From Streptoalloteichus hindustanus (GTDB taxonomy: Bacteria; Actinomycetota; Actinomycetes; Mycobacteriales; Pseudonocardiaceae): 64,000 nucleotides of DNA. The stretch lies in assembly GCF_900129375.1 (NCBI RefSeq), contig NZ_FQVN01000002.1, positions 558,001-622,000 on the forward strand, written 5' to 3'. A program made the translations under genes and the position numbers. Below the pieces are notes generated by a model. That model searched no databases and was not told the origin of the DNA. It worked only from the letters and a program-made list of their open reading frames with translations. Shown here one piece after another: positions 16,975-26,440 of this stretch; within the stretch, counting starts at the first letter, position 1, and the number at the start of each line of letters is the position of its first letter.

Positions 16975-19900
16975 CCGGCTGTGGCTGCCAGTGCTGCCAG
17001 TGCTGCCAGGGAACGGACCTGCGCACGCCGGTGGAGGTGGTCAACCCGCCGGCGCTGTCGGCGGTCGCCTACCGCACCGGCACGCACCCGGACTTCCTCG
17101 ACTCCATGCGGGCACGGCTGTCCAGCCCCGCCCACCCGGCCCTGCGCGACCTCACGGTGCGCACGCCGGACGATCCGGCGATCGGCCTGCTCGACGCGGG
17201 CGCCGTCCTGGCCGACCTGCTCACCTTCGTCACCGAGCGGATCGCCAACGAGGGGTACCTCCGCACCGCGGTGGAGGAGCGCTCGCTGGTCCTGTTAGGA
17301 CGGTTGGTCGGCCACCACCCGCGTCCGGGCGTCGCGGCGGGAACCTACCTCGCGTACACCGTCGACGCGGACCCCCGGCAGGGCAACGACTTCGAGGTGC
17401 GCATCCCCCTGGGGTCGCGGACCCAGAGCGTTCCCGGGCCCGGCCAGGAGCCGCAGGTCTTCGAGACCGGCGACGACCTGGTGGCCCGCGCCGCGTGGAA
17501 CGAGCTCAAGGTCCGGCGCCGCCGGCCCTACCAGATCACGCCCAAGCGGTTGCGGGGACGGGAATCCATCCACGTCGCCGGAGTGGCGACCAACCTCGGG
17601 CCCGGCGACCGGCTGTTGTTCGTCTTCGGCAGCGAGGTGGGCCGCCAGGAACTGGTCGTGGTGCCCGGTGTCGAGCTGGACCGGGACAACGACATCACCG
17701 TGATCGGCCTGCCCCGCCCGGCGCTGGCCACCCTCGAACTGCTCGCCACCCGGCTGGAGACCCTGCTCGAACCACTGGTCGAGCCGGACCGGCGGCCGGA
17801 CGAGGTCCGGCGCAGCGCCATCCTGAACCGGTTCGTGGACGACGTGATCGTTCCACTGTGGAACCGGCGGAAGACCCTGGACACGCCGACGAAGTACGCC
17901 GACGCCCTCGCCGAGGCCATGGAGCGGCTGGCGGAGACGATCACCCTGGCGCAGCACTACCGGCACGTCGGGGAGTGGCTGAAGAAGCGGGAGGCCGAGC
18001 TGTCGGAGCTCCGGAGGCTGGCCCGGCAGCTCGAACCGCCGCAACCGCCGGAAGCGAAGCCCGCCCTGGTCCCGAACGGCTCGCTGCACGCCGCGCTCGA
18101 CCTGGGCTCCTCGGCCGAGGCGGTCGACGGGGAAACCGACCAGGGCGGCGGAAACGGGGCTCCCTCGCCGGCCCCGCCCACGAGCCCGGCGGTGCTCGGA
18201 CTGGGCGCGTTGCTCGGGGCGCTGCGGGCGGCCCCCGGCAAACCGCCCGGCTCCGCGCGGGATCTCACCAGGGACCCGGCGAAGATCTTCGCGCCCGGGT
18301 CGGACCTGGGCGCCCAACTCCTCGCCGCCCTGGATCCGAGGTTGCGCGACGGGCTCTACCGCGCGTGGCGCCGGGTAGACCTCACCCGGCCGTTGGCCCT
18401 CCAGAGCCTCATCGCGATGCGCGCCGTGGCCACTCCCTTCGGCGCCACCGCGCCGTTGAAGGCCGTGCCGAGACAGGGCGGCGGCGTCGATCACGAGGAA
18501 TGGGCGCTGGACGCCGACCTGAACCTCTCGGTGAAGGTGCCCTACGGCGCGGCGGGCCCGACCGGCGTCGAGCTGACCTTCCAGTTGGGGGCCAACGCCT
18601 GGCGCGAGGTCATCGACGACCTGAAGCAGCCGGGCGACGTCGACTTCGGACCCGGCAGCGTCCGGTACGCGGTCGCCGCCGACACCGGCGAGCTGACGCT
18701 GACCTTCCTGAAGCACCTCCCGGAGCGGCGGATCGGCTTCGGGAAACCCGCCGCAGACAAGAAGGTCCGGGTCCGGTTGCCCGACGACGGCCAGTGGCAG
18801 GAGGACCTGACCGAGGAGTTCCAGCGCACCTTCTGGCACCACGAACCGAAGGAGGAACGCTGGATCAAGATTGTCGTGCGGCGCGTCAAGGCCACCGACA
18901 AGGCACCCGCCTTCGTCGAGCTGTCCTTCGAGACCCGTTCCCTGGTGCCGAGCACGGTGCTCACCCTGGACGCGGTCTACGAGGGGGTCGGCGTCGGGAG
19001 CTGGGTCGTCATCGAGCGGCCGCGCAAGCTGGACCAGCTCCCGGGCGACCGGACGTTGGCCCTGGTGATGGCCAGGGTCACCGACGTGCGGACGGTGGCG
19101 AAGCAGGCGTTCGGCATGAGCGGCAAGGTCACCGAGCTGGTGCTGGACCGGCCGTGGCTGGACCGCCGCGACACGCGCCTGTCGCAGATCAGGGACACCA
19201 CGATCTACCTGCGCGGCGACGACCTCGCGCTGGCCACGGAACCGGTGACCGAGGACGTGGGCGGCGACGAGGTCGAGCTGGCCGAGCTGTACGACGGCCT
19301 CGCCCCCGGGCGGTGGTTGATCGTCAGCGGCGAACGCGCCGACATCCCGGGAAAGCCCGCCGGAGTACGGGGAACGGAGTTGGCGATGATCGCCGGCGTC
19401 CGGCAGACCGTCGACCCGGAGCGCCCCGGCGACGCGGTCCACACCACGATCGTCCTCGCCAACGAGCTCGCCTACCGCTACCGCCGCGAGACCGTGACCA
19501 TCCACGGGAACGTGGTGCGCGCGACCAACGGCGCGACCAGGGAGGAGCCGATCGGCAGCGGCGACGCCGGAAAACCGAACCAGAGCTTCGCCCTCCGCCA
19601 GGGGCCGCTGACCTGGCTGGCCGCCGACACCCCGCTCGGCGCGGCCAGCACGCTGGAGGTGCGGGTCGACGGCGTGCGCTGGCACGAGGTCGACGGCCTG
19701 GCCGGTCGGCGCCCCGACGAGCACGTCTACGTCACCGGCCCCGGAGAGAAGGACACCACCAAGGTCAGCTTCGGCGACGGCGCGCACGGCGCCCGCCTGC
19801 CCACCGGGGTGGAGAACGTCCGCGCCCGCTACCGGGTCGGGCTCGGCCGCGCCGGAAACGTGGCCGCCGGCCAGATCACCCAGATCACCACGCGGCCGCT

Positions 19901-20774
19901 CGGCGTCTCCGGTGTCACCAACCCGTTGCCGGCGACCGGGGGCACCGACCGCGATGACGCCGGACTGCTCCGCCGGAACATCCCGTTGCGGGTCAGCGCG
20001 TTGGACCGGCTGGTGTCAGTGCCCGACTACGCCGACTTCGCCCGAGCCCGCGCCGGAATCGGTCGGGCCGACGCCCGGCGGCTCTTCGACGGGGAACGGG
20101 AGATCGTGCACGTCACGGTGTCCGGTGTGGACGACGTCCCGCTGTTCCCGGACTCCGAGGTCGTCACGACCCTGCGCCGCGCGTTGGTGGCGCACGGGGA
20201 CGCCCAGCTCCCGGTGACCGTCGCCGTGCGGGAGATCGTGATGCTGGTGGTCGTGGCCAGCGTCCGGGTGCACCCCGACCACTCCTGGAAGATCGTGGAG
20301 CCGGCGGTGCGGGCCGCCCTGCTCGACCGGCTCGGGTTCCGCCGGCGCGAGCTCGGACAACCGGCGTACCTCTCCGAGGTGCTGGCGGCGGCGCAGGCGG
20401 TGTCCGGTGTGGATGCTGTCGACGTCGACGTGTTCACCGGGGTTCCCGGGAACCTCACCCCGCTCGGCCTGCTCCACCTGGCCGGCCGGCTCACCACACC
20501 GGAGACCGTTGTTCCCGCCCGGCTGGCCGACTTCGCGGAGGAGCGGTACACAGTGGACCCACCGCCGGGCTCGGCGACCGAGACCCTCACGGCCGTCGCC
20601 GCCAAACACGGGATCACCGTCGCGGAGCTGGTGCGGCTCAACCCCGACATCACCGACGCCACCCCGCTGCCCCGTGGCCGGTCCGTCGTGGTGTTCCGCG
20701 GTGTCCGGCCCGCCCAGCTCGTCCTGCTGTCCCCGACCGTGCCGGACACGTTGATCCTCAAGGAGGCCAGGTGA
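16971..20774 (+). CDS. Large baseplate wedge protein 2 (baseplate J-like, Pvc12-like) with C-terminal LysM
   Basis: 1267 aa, start ATG overlapping the previous stop. The first 13 residues are Cys-rich (MTGCGCQCCQCCQ), encoded by a short tandem DNA repeat. The wedge region follows (PDDPAIGLLDAGAVLADLLTF near 65; FGDGAHGARLPTGVENVRARY near 930; LRVSALDRLVSVPDYADFAR near 1005). A helical insertion with Glu/Arg-rich coiled coil lies near 260-400. The last ~70 residues form a LysM-like motif (LTAVAAKHGITVAELVRLNP) after the wedge domain ends. Family knowledge: Pvc12 homologues pair with Pvc11 in the baseplate; the LysM tail and Cys cluster are not standard features I know for them. Coupled by GTGA to the next gene. 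Confidence 0.88.
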   Translation: MTGCGCQCCQCCQGTDLRTPVEVVNPPALSAVAYRTGTHPDFLDSMRARLSSPAHPALRDLTVRTPDDPAIGLLDAGAVLADLLTFVTERIANEGYLRTAVEERSLVLLGRLVGHHPRPGVAAGTYLAYTVDADPRQGNDFEVRIPLGSRTQSVPGPGQEPQVFETGDDLVARAAWNELKVRRRRPYQITPKRLRGRESIHVAGVATNLGPGDRLLFVFGSEVGRQELVVVPGVELDRDNDITVIGLPRPALATLELLATRLETLLEPLVEPDRRPDEVRRSAILNRFVDDVIVPLWNRRKTLDTPTKYADALAEAMERLAETITLAQHYRHVGEWLKKREAELSELRRLARQLEPPQPPEAKPALVPNGSLHAALDLGSSAEAVDGETDQGGGNGAPSPAPPTSPAVLGLGALLGALRAAPGKPPGSARDLTRDPAKIFAPGSDLGAQLLAALDPRLRDGLYRAWRRVDLTRPLALQSLIAMRAVATPFGATAPLKAVPRQGGGVDHEEWALDADLNLSVKVPYGAAGPTGVELTFQLGANAWREVIDDLKQPGDVDFGPGSVRYAVAADTGELTLTFLKHLPERRIGFGKPAADKKVRVRLPDDGQWQEDLTEEFQRTFWHHEPKEERWIKIVVRRVKATDKAPAFVELSFETRSLVPSTVLTLDAVYEGVGVGSWVVIERPRKLDQLPGDRTLALVMARVTDVRTVAKQAFGMSGKVTELVLDRPWLDRRDTRLSQIRDTTIYLRGDDLALATEPVTEDVGGDEVELAELYDGLAPGRWLIVSGERADIPGKPAGVRGTELAMIAGVRQTVDPERPGDAVHTTIVLANELAYRYRRETVTIHGNVVRATNGATREEPIGSGDAGKPNQSFALRQGPLTWLAADTPLGAASTLEVRVDGVRWHEVDGLAGRRPDEHVYVTGPGEKDTTKVSFGDGAHGARLPTGVENVRARYRVGLGRAGNVAAGQITQITTRPLGVSGVTNPLPATGGTDRDDAGLLRRNIPLRVSALDRLVSVPDYADFARARAGIGRADARRLFDGEREIVHVTVSGVDDVPLFPDSEVVTTLRRALVAHGDAQLPVTVAVREIVMLVVVASVRVHPDHSWKIVEPAVRAALLDRLGFRRRELGQPAYLSEVLAAAQAVSGVDAVDVDVFTGVPGNLTPLGLLHLAGRLTTPETVVPARLADFAEERYTVDPPPGSATETLTAVAAKHGITVAELVRLNPDITDATPLPRGRSVVVFRGVRPAQLVLLSPTVPDTLILKEAR
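17851..17863. repeat. TCCACWGTGGA site 3
   Basis: TTCCACTGTGGAA, a 13-bp perfect palindrome apart from its central base, inside the second wedge gene. Confidence 0.8.
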
Positions 20775-23104
20775 GCGAGGAACGGAACCTGGTTGGCGCC
20801 GACCCGGACCTGTTGTTCTCGCTGTTGCCGCAGTACCACCGGCAACGCGACGCCGAGACCGGCGGCGCGCTGCGGGCACTGCTCGCCGTGCTCGCCGAAC
20901 AGCTCAACCTGGTCGAGGACGACATCGCGCGGCTCTACGACAACTGGTTCGTCGAGACCTGCCAGGACTGGGCGGTGCCCTACGTCGGCGACCTCGTGGG
21001 CTACCGGACGTTGCGGGGCTACGAGGAGGCGGTCGCCCACGGCGGCGAGGCGTCGCGCCGGTTGGCCGCGCGGCTCGCGCCCCGCCGCGACGTGGCCGAC
21101 ACCGTGACCAACCGCCGCCGCAAGGGAACGCTGCCGCTGTTGGAGAACGTGGCCCGCACGGTCGCGGACTGGCCGGCCAGGGCGGTGGAGTTCCACCGGC
21201 TGCTCGCCGCGACGCAGCCGGTGCGGTTGCTGCCGGCCGAGGGGACGGCCGTCGCCCGCCGGCTGGCCGCCGACCGGGCCCGGTACGTGGACCTGCGCCG
21301 GGGAGCGGACCTCGACCTGCTCGGCTCGCCCTTCGACGAGGCGGCGCACCTGCCCACGGCGGCCAGGATCGACGGCCGACGCCGGGTCGGCCGGCACTCG
21401 CCGCCCGCGGTCGGCGTGTTCGTGTGGCGGCTGCTGCCCCACTCGCTCACCCGGTCGCCGGCCTACTGCATCGACCGCGCCCGCAACCTCTTCACCTTCT
21501 CCATCCTGGGCAACGACGTTCCCCTGGTCACCAAACCCGTTCCCGAGCCCACCGCCAGCCACATCGCCGACGTCGAGAACGTCCCGGCCTTCATCCGCCG
21601 CCGGGCCATGGCGGATCGGCTGGCCGACTACTACGGCCCCGGCAAGAGTGTGGAGATCTGGCGCGACGGCGAGCACCACCCCGTGCCGCTGCGGGACGTG
21701 GTGGTGGCCGACCTCTCGGGCTGGCGCTACCGGCCGCGCGGGAACCAGGTCGCCGTCGACCCGGTGCTGGGCCGGATCGCCTTCAGCTCCCGCTCCGCGC
21801 CCAAACACGGGGTGTGGGTGACCTACCACCACGCCTTCAGTGCGGACATGGGCGGAGGGGAGTACGCCAGGGAGCGCGCCACACCCCGCGACGCCGTGCG
21901 GTACCGGGTCGGGCCGGGCGAGGCGAACGACCGGATCACGCAGGCGTACCAACGCTGGCGCGCCGACCAGAAGGCCGGCCGCGCCGGTGCGACCGCGGTC
22001 ATCGAGATCACGCACAGCGGGGCGTACCAGGAGCAGATCGACTTCGTGCTCGCCAGGGGCGAGTACCTGGAGGTGCGGGCCGCCGAGGGCGCCCGGCCGG
22101 TGATCCGGCTGCTCGACTGGTACAGCAACCGGCCGGACGCGCTGAACGTCCGGGGCGTCGACCGTCCACAGGAGACAGAGCAGGGCCAGGAACAGGGGCA
22201 GGAACAGGCCCAGAGTCAGATCCAGGGCCAGGGCCAGGGTCAGGGCCAGGGCAACGACCCGGAGGCGGACTGCCGGTCCCGGGTGAGCCAGGTGGTGCTC
22301 GACGGGCTGCTGGTCGCCGGGCGCGGGGTCAACGTCTGCGGACCGCTCGGCAAGGTCGTCCTGCGGCACTGCACCCTGGTGCCCGGCTGGTCGCTGGAGC
22401 CGGAGTGCGCGCCGCTGCACCCGGAGGAGCCGAGCCTGGTGCTGGAGAACACCACCGCGTGCGTGCAGATCGAGCACAGCGTGCTCGGCACCATCCTGGT
22501 GATCGCCGACGAGGTCACGGCCGATCCGCTGCCGATCCACATCGCCGACAGCATCCTGGACGCCACCGGACCCCGCCGCGAGGCGCTGTCCGGGCCGGAC
22601 TGCCGGCACGCCCACGCGGAACTCTTCATCCACCGCAGCACAGTGCTGGGCGAGGTGCACACGCACGCCGTGCGCATCGGGGAGAACAGCCTGTTCACCG
22701 GTCTCCTGCACGTGGCCCGCAGGGGCGTCGGCTGCCTCCGTTTCTGCTCTGTCCCCACCAACTCCCGGACTCCCCGTCGTTATCGCTGTCAGCCCGACGA
22801 AGTGTTCGCGGCACTGCGGGAACGAGCGGCCTCGGGCGAACTGGACCCGGCCGAGCTGCCCGGGTTGCTCGTGGTGGCCGAACAACGCGTGCGGCCCCGG
22901 TTCACCAGCACCCGGTACGGCACCCCCGGCTACGGCCAGCTCGCCGAGGGGGTCGCGCCCGAGATCGCCCGCGGTGCCGAGGACGGCGCCGAAATGGGCG
23001 CCTTCCACGACCTGTTCCAGCCCCAGCGCGAGGACAACCTCCGTGCGCGGCTTGAGGAGTACCTACCCGCCGGCATGGATGCCGGGATCGTCCACGTCTC
23101 GTGA
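20771..23104 (+). CDS. Baseplate/tail protein I-like with beta-helix region
   Basis: 777 aa, GTG start overlapping the previous stop. The N-terminal ~110 residues match the tail-I-like family (LLPQYHRQRDAETGG…LNLVEDDIARLYDNWFVETC). A middle region holds WRYRPRGNQVAVDPVLGRIAFS-type strands. A Gln-rich linker (~470-495, repeats of GQ/EQ encoded by GGGCCA repeats) precedes a predicted right-handed beta-helix (~500-690) with several Cys residues. A conserved C-terminal tail follows, ending MGAFHDLFQPQREDNLR then a short helix. Family knowledge: these proteins sit at the baseplate periphery in eCIS and may hold fibres or an outer cage. The next gene starts 9 bp downstream. Confidence 0.82.
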   Translation: MSEERNLVGADPDLLFSLLPQYHRQRDAETGGALRALLAVLAEQLNLVEDDIARLYDNWFVETCQDWAVPYVGDLVGYRTLRGYEEAVAHGGEASRRLAARLAPRRDVADTVTNRRRKGTLPLLENVARTVADWPARAVEFHRLLAATQPVRLLPAEGTAVARRLAADRARYVDLRRGADLDLLGSPFDEAAHLPTAARIDGRRRVGRHSPPAVGVFVWRLLPHSLTRSPAYCIDRARNLFTFSILGNDVPLVTKPVPEPTASHIADVENVPAFIRRRAMADRLADYYGPGKSVEIWRDGEHHPVPLRDVVVADLSGWRYRPRGNQVAVDPVLGRIAFSSRSAPKHGVWVTYHHAFSADMGGGEYARERATPRDAVRYRVGPGEANDRITQAYQRWRADQKAGRAGATAVIEITHSGAYQEQIDFVLARGEYLEVRAAEGARPVIRLLDWYSNRPDALNVRGVDRPQETEQGQEQGQEQAQSQIQGQGQGQGQGNDPEADCRSRVSQVVLDGLLVAGRGVNVCGPLGKVVLRHCTLVPGWSLEPECAPLHPEEPSLVLENTTACVQIEHSVLGTILVIADEVTADPLPIHIADSILDATGPRREALSGPDCRHAHAELFIHRSTVLGEVHTHAVRIGENSLFTGLLHVARRGVGCLRFCSVPTNSRTPRRYRCQPDEVFAALRERAASGELDPAELPGLLVVAEQRVRPRFTSTRYGTPGYGQLAEGVAPEIARGAEDGAEMGAFHDLFQPQREDNLRARLEEYLPAGMDAGIVHVS

Positions 23105-23113
23105 GGAGGATGC

Positions 23114-24535
23114 ATGCACGGCGATTTCTCGCGCCTGGTGTTCCGGCCGGACAAGCGCTACTCCGCGGTGCTCGCCCAGCAGGGCAGGGTCCAGCTCGAC
23201 TCCGACGCCAACGAACAGGCGCTGCTGAACCTGCACCTGGCCCGCACCCTGACCCGTGACCTCGTCGGGCCGCACGGCGGTCCCCGGGGCGCTGCCGGCT
23301 TCGGGCTGAGCTACCAGCCCAAGGGCAAGGACCCGGCGAACCTGGAGATCTCGCCCGGCCGGTACTACGTGGACGGCATCCTGGTCGACTCGTCCCGCCC
23401 GGTCCCCGGCCAGGCCGTGGCCGACCCCACGCCCCAGGACGCGCCGGCCGACACCGGAAACCCGGCCGCCGCCCCGGCGCCCGCCGGCTGGACCTACTGG
23501 GACCAGCCGGACGCCTACCGGGGGCGGGAGAACGACATCGACCACCTGCCCGACCCGCCCTTCCTTGCCTACGTCCGGGTGTGGGAGGCGCTGGTCACGG
23601 CGGTGCAGGACCCGGCGATCCGGGAGTCCGCGCTCGGTGTGACCCTGCCCGACACCACGGTGCGGACCAAGGTCGCGTGGCAGGTGCTGCCACTGTCCAA
23701 GAAGGACGGTTTCGACCCGGGAGGGGACGCCGGACCCGACCAGGTGCGGGCCGCGTTCGAGCGGTGGGTCGGCGCCGCGCGCTCCACGGGCAGGCTCGCC
23801 GCGCGCACCGACGAGCCACCGTCCACAGAGGACGCCTGTCTGGTCGCGCCCGACTCCCGCTACCGGGGCCCGGAGAACCAGCTCTACCGGGTCGAGGTGC
23901 ACCGAGGGGGCCGGGTGGGCGGGCCGAAGCCGGCCACCTTCACGTGGTCGCGGGAGAACGGCAGCGTCGTGTTCGGGATCAGGGCGGTCGCCGGCGTGTG
24001 GGTCACGCTGACCGCGCTCGGGCGGGACGGCAAGCTCGGCCTGGACGTGGGGGACTGGGTCGAGGTCCTGGACGACGCCGCGGTCGCGCGGGACCTGGCG
24101 TCGCCGTTGCTGCGGGTGGAGGACGTCGACACCGAGGCGGGCCGGGTGAAGCTCTCCGGCGAGCCGCCGGCCGGAGTGGCGCGGGACGCCGCTCGCCACC
24201 CGTTCCTGCGCCGGTGGGACCACCGGGCGACCGGGCTCCGCGGTGCTCCGCAGGCGGACGAGGGCGCGTTGCGCGTCCAGGAGGGCGGGTGGATCGACCT
24301 GGAGGACGGCGTCCAGGTCTGGTTCGCCAAGGACGGCGTCTACCGCACCGGGGACTACTGGTTGATCCCCGCCAGGACGCTGACCGGCGAGGTGGAGTGG
24401 CCCCGCGACTCGCGGGGCAGGCCGCTGCTCCAGGAGCCGCACGGCGTCCACGTCCACTACGCGCCCCTGGCCTGGGTGCAGGGACCGACCCAGGTGGTCG
24501 ACCTCCGACGCCAGTTCCCGCCGCTGGCGACCTGA
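23114..24535 (+). CDS. DUF6519 protein, terminal structural gene of the CIS locus
   Basis: 473 aa, ATG start behind GTGAGGAGG. The N-terminus carries the DUF6519 signature MHGDFSRL…FRPDKRYSAVLAQQGRVQLD, followed by DANEQALLNLHLARTLTRDL. The middle contains ISPGRYYVDGILVDSS and a beta-rich segment (YRVEVHRGG…TFTWSRENGS) ending in a third beta domain (TYWLIPARTLTGEVEWPRD-like near 410). Family knowledge: DUF6519 proteins recur at the end of actinobacterial eCIS loci; their role is unknown, with baseplate decoration or a fibre-like component proposed. No signal peptide. It is the last gene of the + strand run; a long hairpin follows its stop by 10 bp. Confidence 0.85.
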   Translation: MHGDFSRLVFRPDKRYSAVLAQQGRVQLDSDANEQALLNLHLARTLTRDLVGPHGGPRGAAGFGLSYQPKGKDPANLEISPGRYYVDGILVDSSRPVPGQAVADPTPQDAPADTGNPAAAPAPAGWTYWDQPDAYRGRENDIDHLPDPPFLAYVRVWEALVTAVQDPAIRESALGVTLPDTTVRTKVAWQVLPLSKKDGFDPGGDAGPDQVRAAFERWVGAARSTGRLAARTDEPPSTEDACLVAPDSRYRGPENQLYRVEVHRGGRVGGPKPATFTWSRENGSVVFGIRAVAGVWVTLTALGRDGKLGLDVGDWVEVLDDAAVARDLASPLLRVEDVDTEAGRVKLSGEPPAGVARDAARHPFLRRWDHRATGLRGAPQADEGALRVQEGGWIDLEDGVQVWFAKDGVYRTGDYWLIPARTLTGEVEWPRDSRGRPLLQEPHGVHVHYAPLAWVQGPTQVVDLRRQFPPLAT

Positions 24536-24545
24536 TGTGCCCCGA

Positions 24546-24590
24546 GCCGCGCTGACGGTAAGTCCAGAGTGGACGGACCGTCAGCGCGGC
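24546..24590. terminator. Bidirectional hairpin terminator at the end of the CIS locus
   Basis: Arms GCCGCGCTGACGGT (24546-24559) and ACCGTCAGCGCGGC (24577-24590) are perfect 14-bp inverted repeats. The loop contains a second small hairpin, GTCCA/TGGAC around GAG. It lies 10 bp past the DUF6519 stop and overlaps the last codons of the convergent gene ending at 24581, so it can serve both directions. There is no long T tract, as is usual in G+C-rich actinobacteria. Confidence 0.75.
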
Positions 24591-25210
24591 TTCTCCATGT
24601 TCTTCGCTGTCCTGGCGAGCTCGGCCAAGTCTCGCTTCCAGATCAGCTGCCAACGCCGCTGGAGCCGCTCTCGGGTGTGCGCGTCGGGGGTGGGTACCCG
24701 ACCAGGCCCACCGGAACACACTCCACAGTGAACACAGGTGCGGTTGGGGCGGGTGGGACTCCAGCAGGCCACGCAGCGATCAGGGGCGACGTGTGCGCCC
24801 GACCGAGCTTCGAGGACACGGCGGACGACCACGGGAAGCGGGTCGCTCGGGTGCTTCTCCGGGTCAGGGCAGTAGGCCAGGTGGCTCCAACCCCAGGAGG
24901 TTCCCGGCGCTGGCCGGTCCGGAACGCGTCGCCCGGCGGCCTTCTCCTGTCGGCGGAGCGCCTCGTACCGTCGCGCGTGCGGCAACACCAGACGACGCGC
25001 CTGCTCCAACTCGTCGGCGGCGCGGACCAAAGAACCGAGGTCGTCCGCGAGTCGCGGTGGAATTCCGGCCGAGACCACCAGATGGTGCCAGGTGGCGCGG
25101 AACCCGTACGGAGCGAAGCACAGCACGCATCCCCGCAACGCCCACAACCGCTGTGCGGCGGGGAGTTCGGGGTCGCGAACGCGTCGCGCCTGTGCGGGAA
25201 AGCTGCCCAT
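24581..25210 (-). CDS. Hypothetical protein with C-terminal zinc-ribbon-like cysteines
   Basis: 209 aa. ATG 25210 is preferred; the frame is open 68 codons further, but that stretch is Arg/Ser shadow sequence overlapping the epoxide hydrolase. The N-terminal half is hydrophobic-aromatic with ALRGCVLCFAPYGFRATWHHL; a basic helix follows, then CPDPEKHP and, near residues 155-175, CVACW…CVHCGVC, which could bind zinc. The C-terminus is a basic helix (RLQRRWQLIWKRDLAELAR). No family is recognised. It starts 67 bp downstream of the epoxide hydrolase on the same strand, so co-transcription is possible. Its 3' end lies inside the shared terminator. Confidence 0.65.
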   Translation of the reverse strand: MGSFPAQARRVRDPELPAAQRLWALRGCVLCFAPYGFRATWHHLVVSAGIPPRLADDLGSLVRAADELEQARRLVLPHARRYEALRRQEKAAGRRVPDRPAPGTSWGWSHLAYCPDPEKHPSDPLPVVVRRVLEARSGAHVAPDRCVACWSPTRPNRTCVHCGVCSGGPGRVPTPDAHTRERLQRRWQLIWKRDLAELARTAKNMEKPR

Positions 25211-25277
25211 TAGCCAGATCGTGCCAGCCGTGCACGGCGCACGCGGACGGGCTTTCCGCGCGCGCCGCAGTGGTCGG

Positions 25278-26426
25278 CTACCGGCTCCGGAGGGACCGGA
25301 AGAACGCCTGGATGTCGGAGACCAGGAGGTCCGGGGCCTGGAGCGAGGCGAAGTGGCCCCCGCGCGAGAACTCCGACCAGTGCGTGATGGTGTTCGACAG
25401 CTCCGCGAGACCAAGGATGGCCTTGTCGCCCAGGAAGTTCGCCACCCCGGTCGGCACCGGCGACGGCGCGGGGCGCTCGCCCCAGCCCTCCGCCCCGGCC
25501 TCCCGGTAGATCCGGGCCGCCGACCCCGCCGTCTGCGTCAGCCACAGGATCGTGACGTTGGTCAGGAGCGCGTCCCTGTCGACCGGGGTCTGGTCGGTGC
25601 GCGTGGGATCCCAGTCCACGAACCACTCCAGGTTCCACGCGAGCTGCCCGGCCGGCGAGTCGTTGAGCGCGTAGGCCAACGTCTGCGGCCGGCTGCCCAT
25701 CTGCGTGGCGTAGCCGGAGTGCTCGTACCACCACAGCTCCTGCGCCCGCGCCTGTTCCCGTTCGGCCTCGTCGAGCCAGTCCATGTCGGTGTCGTTGGTC
25801 GGCGTGGAGGCGTTGGCCAACGCGTTGACGTGAATGCCGATGACCTTGTCCGGGGCGACCCTGCCGAGCTCGGGCGAGACGATGCTGCCGAAGTCGCCGC
25901 CCTGCGCGCCGAAGCGCTCGTAGCCGAGCCGGCTCATGAGCTCGACCCAGGCGCGGGCGGTCCGGTTCGACCCCCACCCGACCTCCCGGGTCGGGCCGGA
26001 GAAGGCGAAGCCGGGCACCGACGGGGCGACGACGTGGAAGGCGTCGGCCGGGTCCCCGCCGTGCGCGCGGGGGTCGGTCAGCGGACCGATGACGTCCAGG
26101 AAGTCGTACACCGTGCTCGGCCACCCGTGCGTGATGATCAGCGGAGTGGCGTCCGGCTCCGGCGACCTGACGTGCAGGAAGTGGATGTTCTGCCCGTCGA
26201 TGGTGGTGGTGAACTGCGGGAAGGAGTTGAGCCGCGCCTCGTGCCGACGCCAGTCGTAGTCCGTGTTCCAGTACCGCACGAGCTCCACGAGGTAGTCCTT
26301 GTTGACGCCGTAGTCCCAGCCGACGCCGGGGAGTTCGTCGGGCCACCGCGTACGCGCCAACCGCTGGTTGAGCTCGTCGAGGTCGGCCTGGGGAACATCG
26401 ATCCGGAAGGGTGTCACTGCCTGCAT
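25278..26426 (-). CDS. Epoxide hydrolase (EHN + alpha/beta hydrolase fold)
   Basis: 382 aa from ATG 26426; a longer frame to 26468 would run into the divergent promoter region. The N-terminal epoxide-hydrolase-specific domain is clear ([18 protein letters not shown]…[15 protein letters not shown]). The alpha/beta hydrolase core has the oxyanion motif HGWPST (H100), the nucleophile in GAQGGDFGS (D178) and a C-terminal GGHFA histidine (H358). Family knowledge: these enzymes open epoxides to diols using Asp-His chemistry; substrates range from xenobiotics to juvenile-hormone-like and lipid epoxides, and cannot be read from sequence. No signal peptide. It is divergent from the WYL regulator 61 bp away, which probably controls it. 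Confidence 0.9.
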   Translation of the reverse strand: MQAVTPFRIDVPQADLDELNQRLARTRWPDELPGVGWDYGVNKDYLVELVRYWNTDYDWRRHEARLNSFPQFTTTIDGQNIHFLHVRSPEPDATPLIITHGWPSTVYDFLDVIGPLTDPRAHGGDPADAFHVVAPSVPGFAFSGPTREVGWGSNRTARAWVELMSRLGYERFGAQGGDFGSIVSPELGRVAPDKVIGIHVNALANASTPTNDTDMDWLDEAEREQARAQELWWYEHSGYATQMGSRPQTLAYALNDSPAGQLAWNLEWFVDWDPTRTDQTPVDRDALLTNVTILWLTQTAGSAARIYREAGAEGWGERPAPSPVPTGVANFLGDKAILGLAELSNTITHWSEFSRGGHFASLQAPDLLVSDIQAFFRSLRSR

Positions 26427-26440
26427 GACCCCAGCCTGCG

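Noticed and set aside
22173-22254. Mobile element or repeat insertion in the tail protein gene
   Set aside because: The Gln-rich DNA repeat is in frame and short, with no inverted ends.
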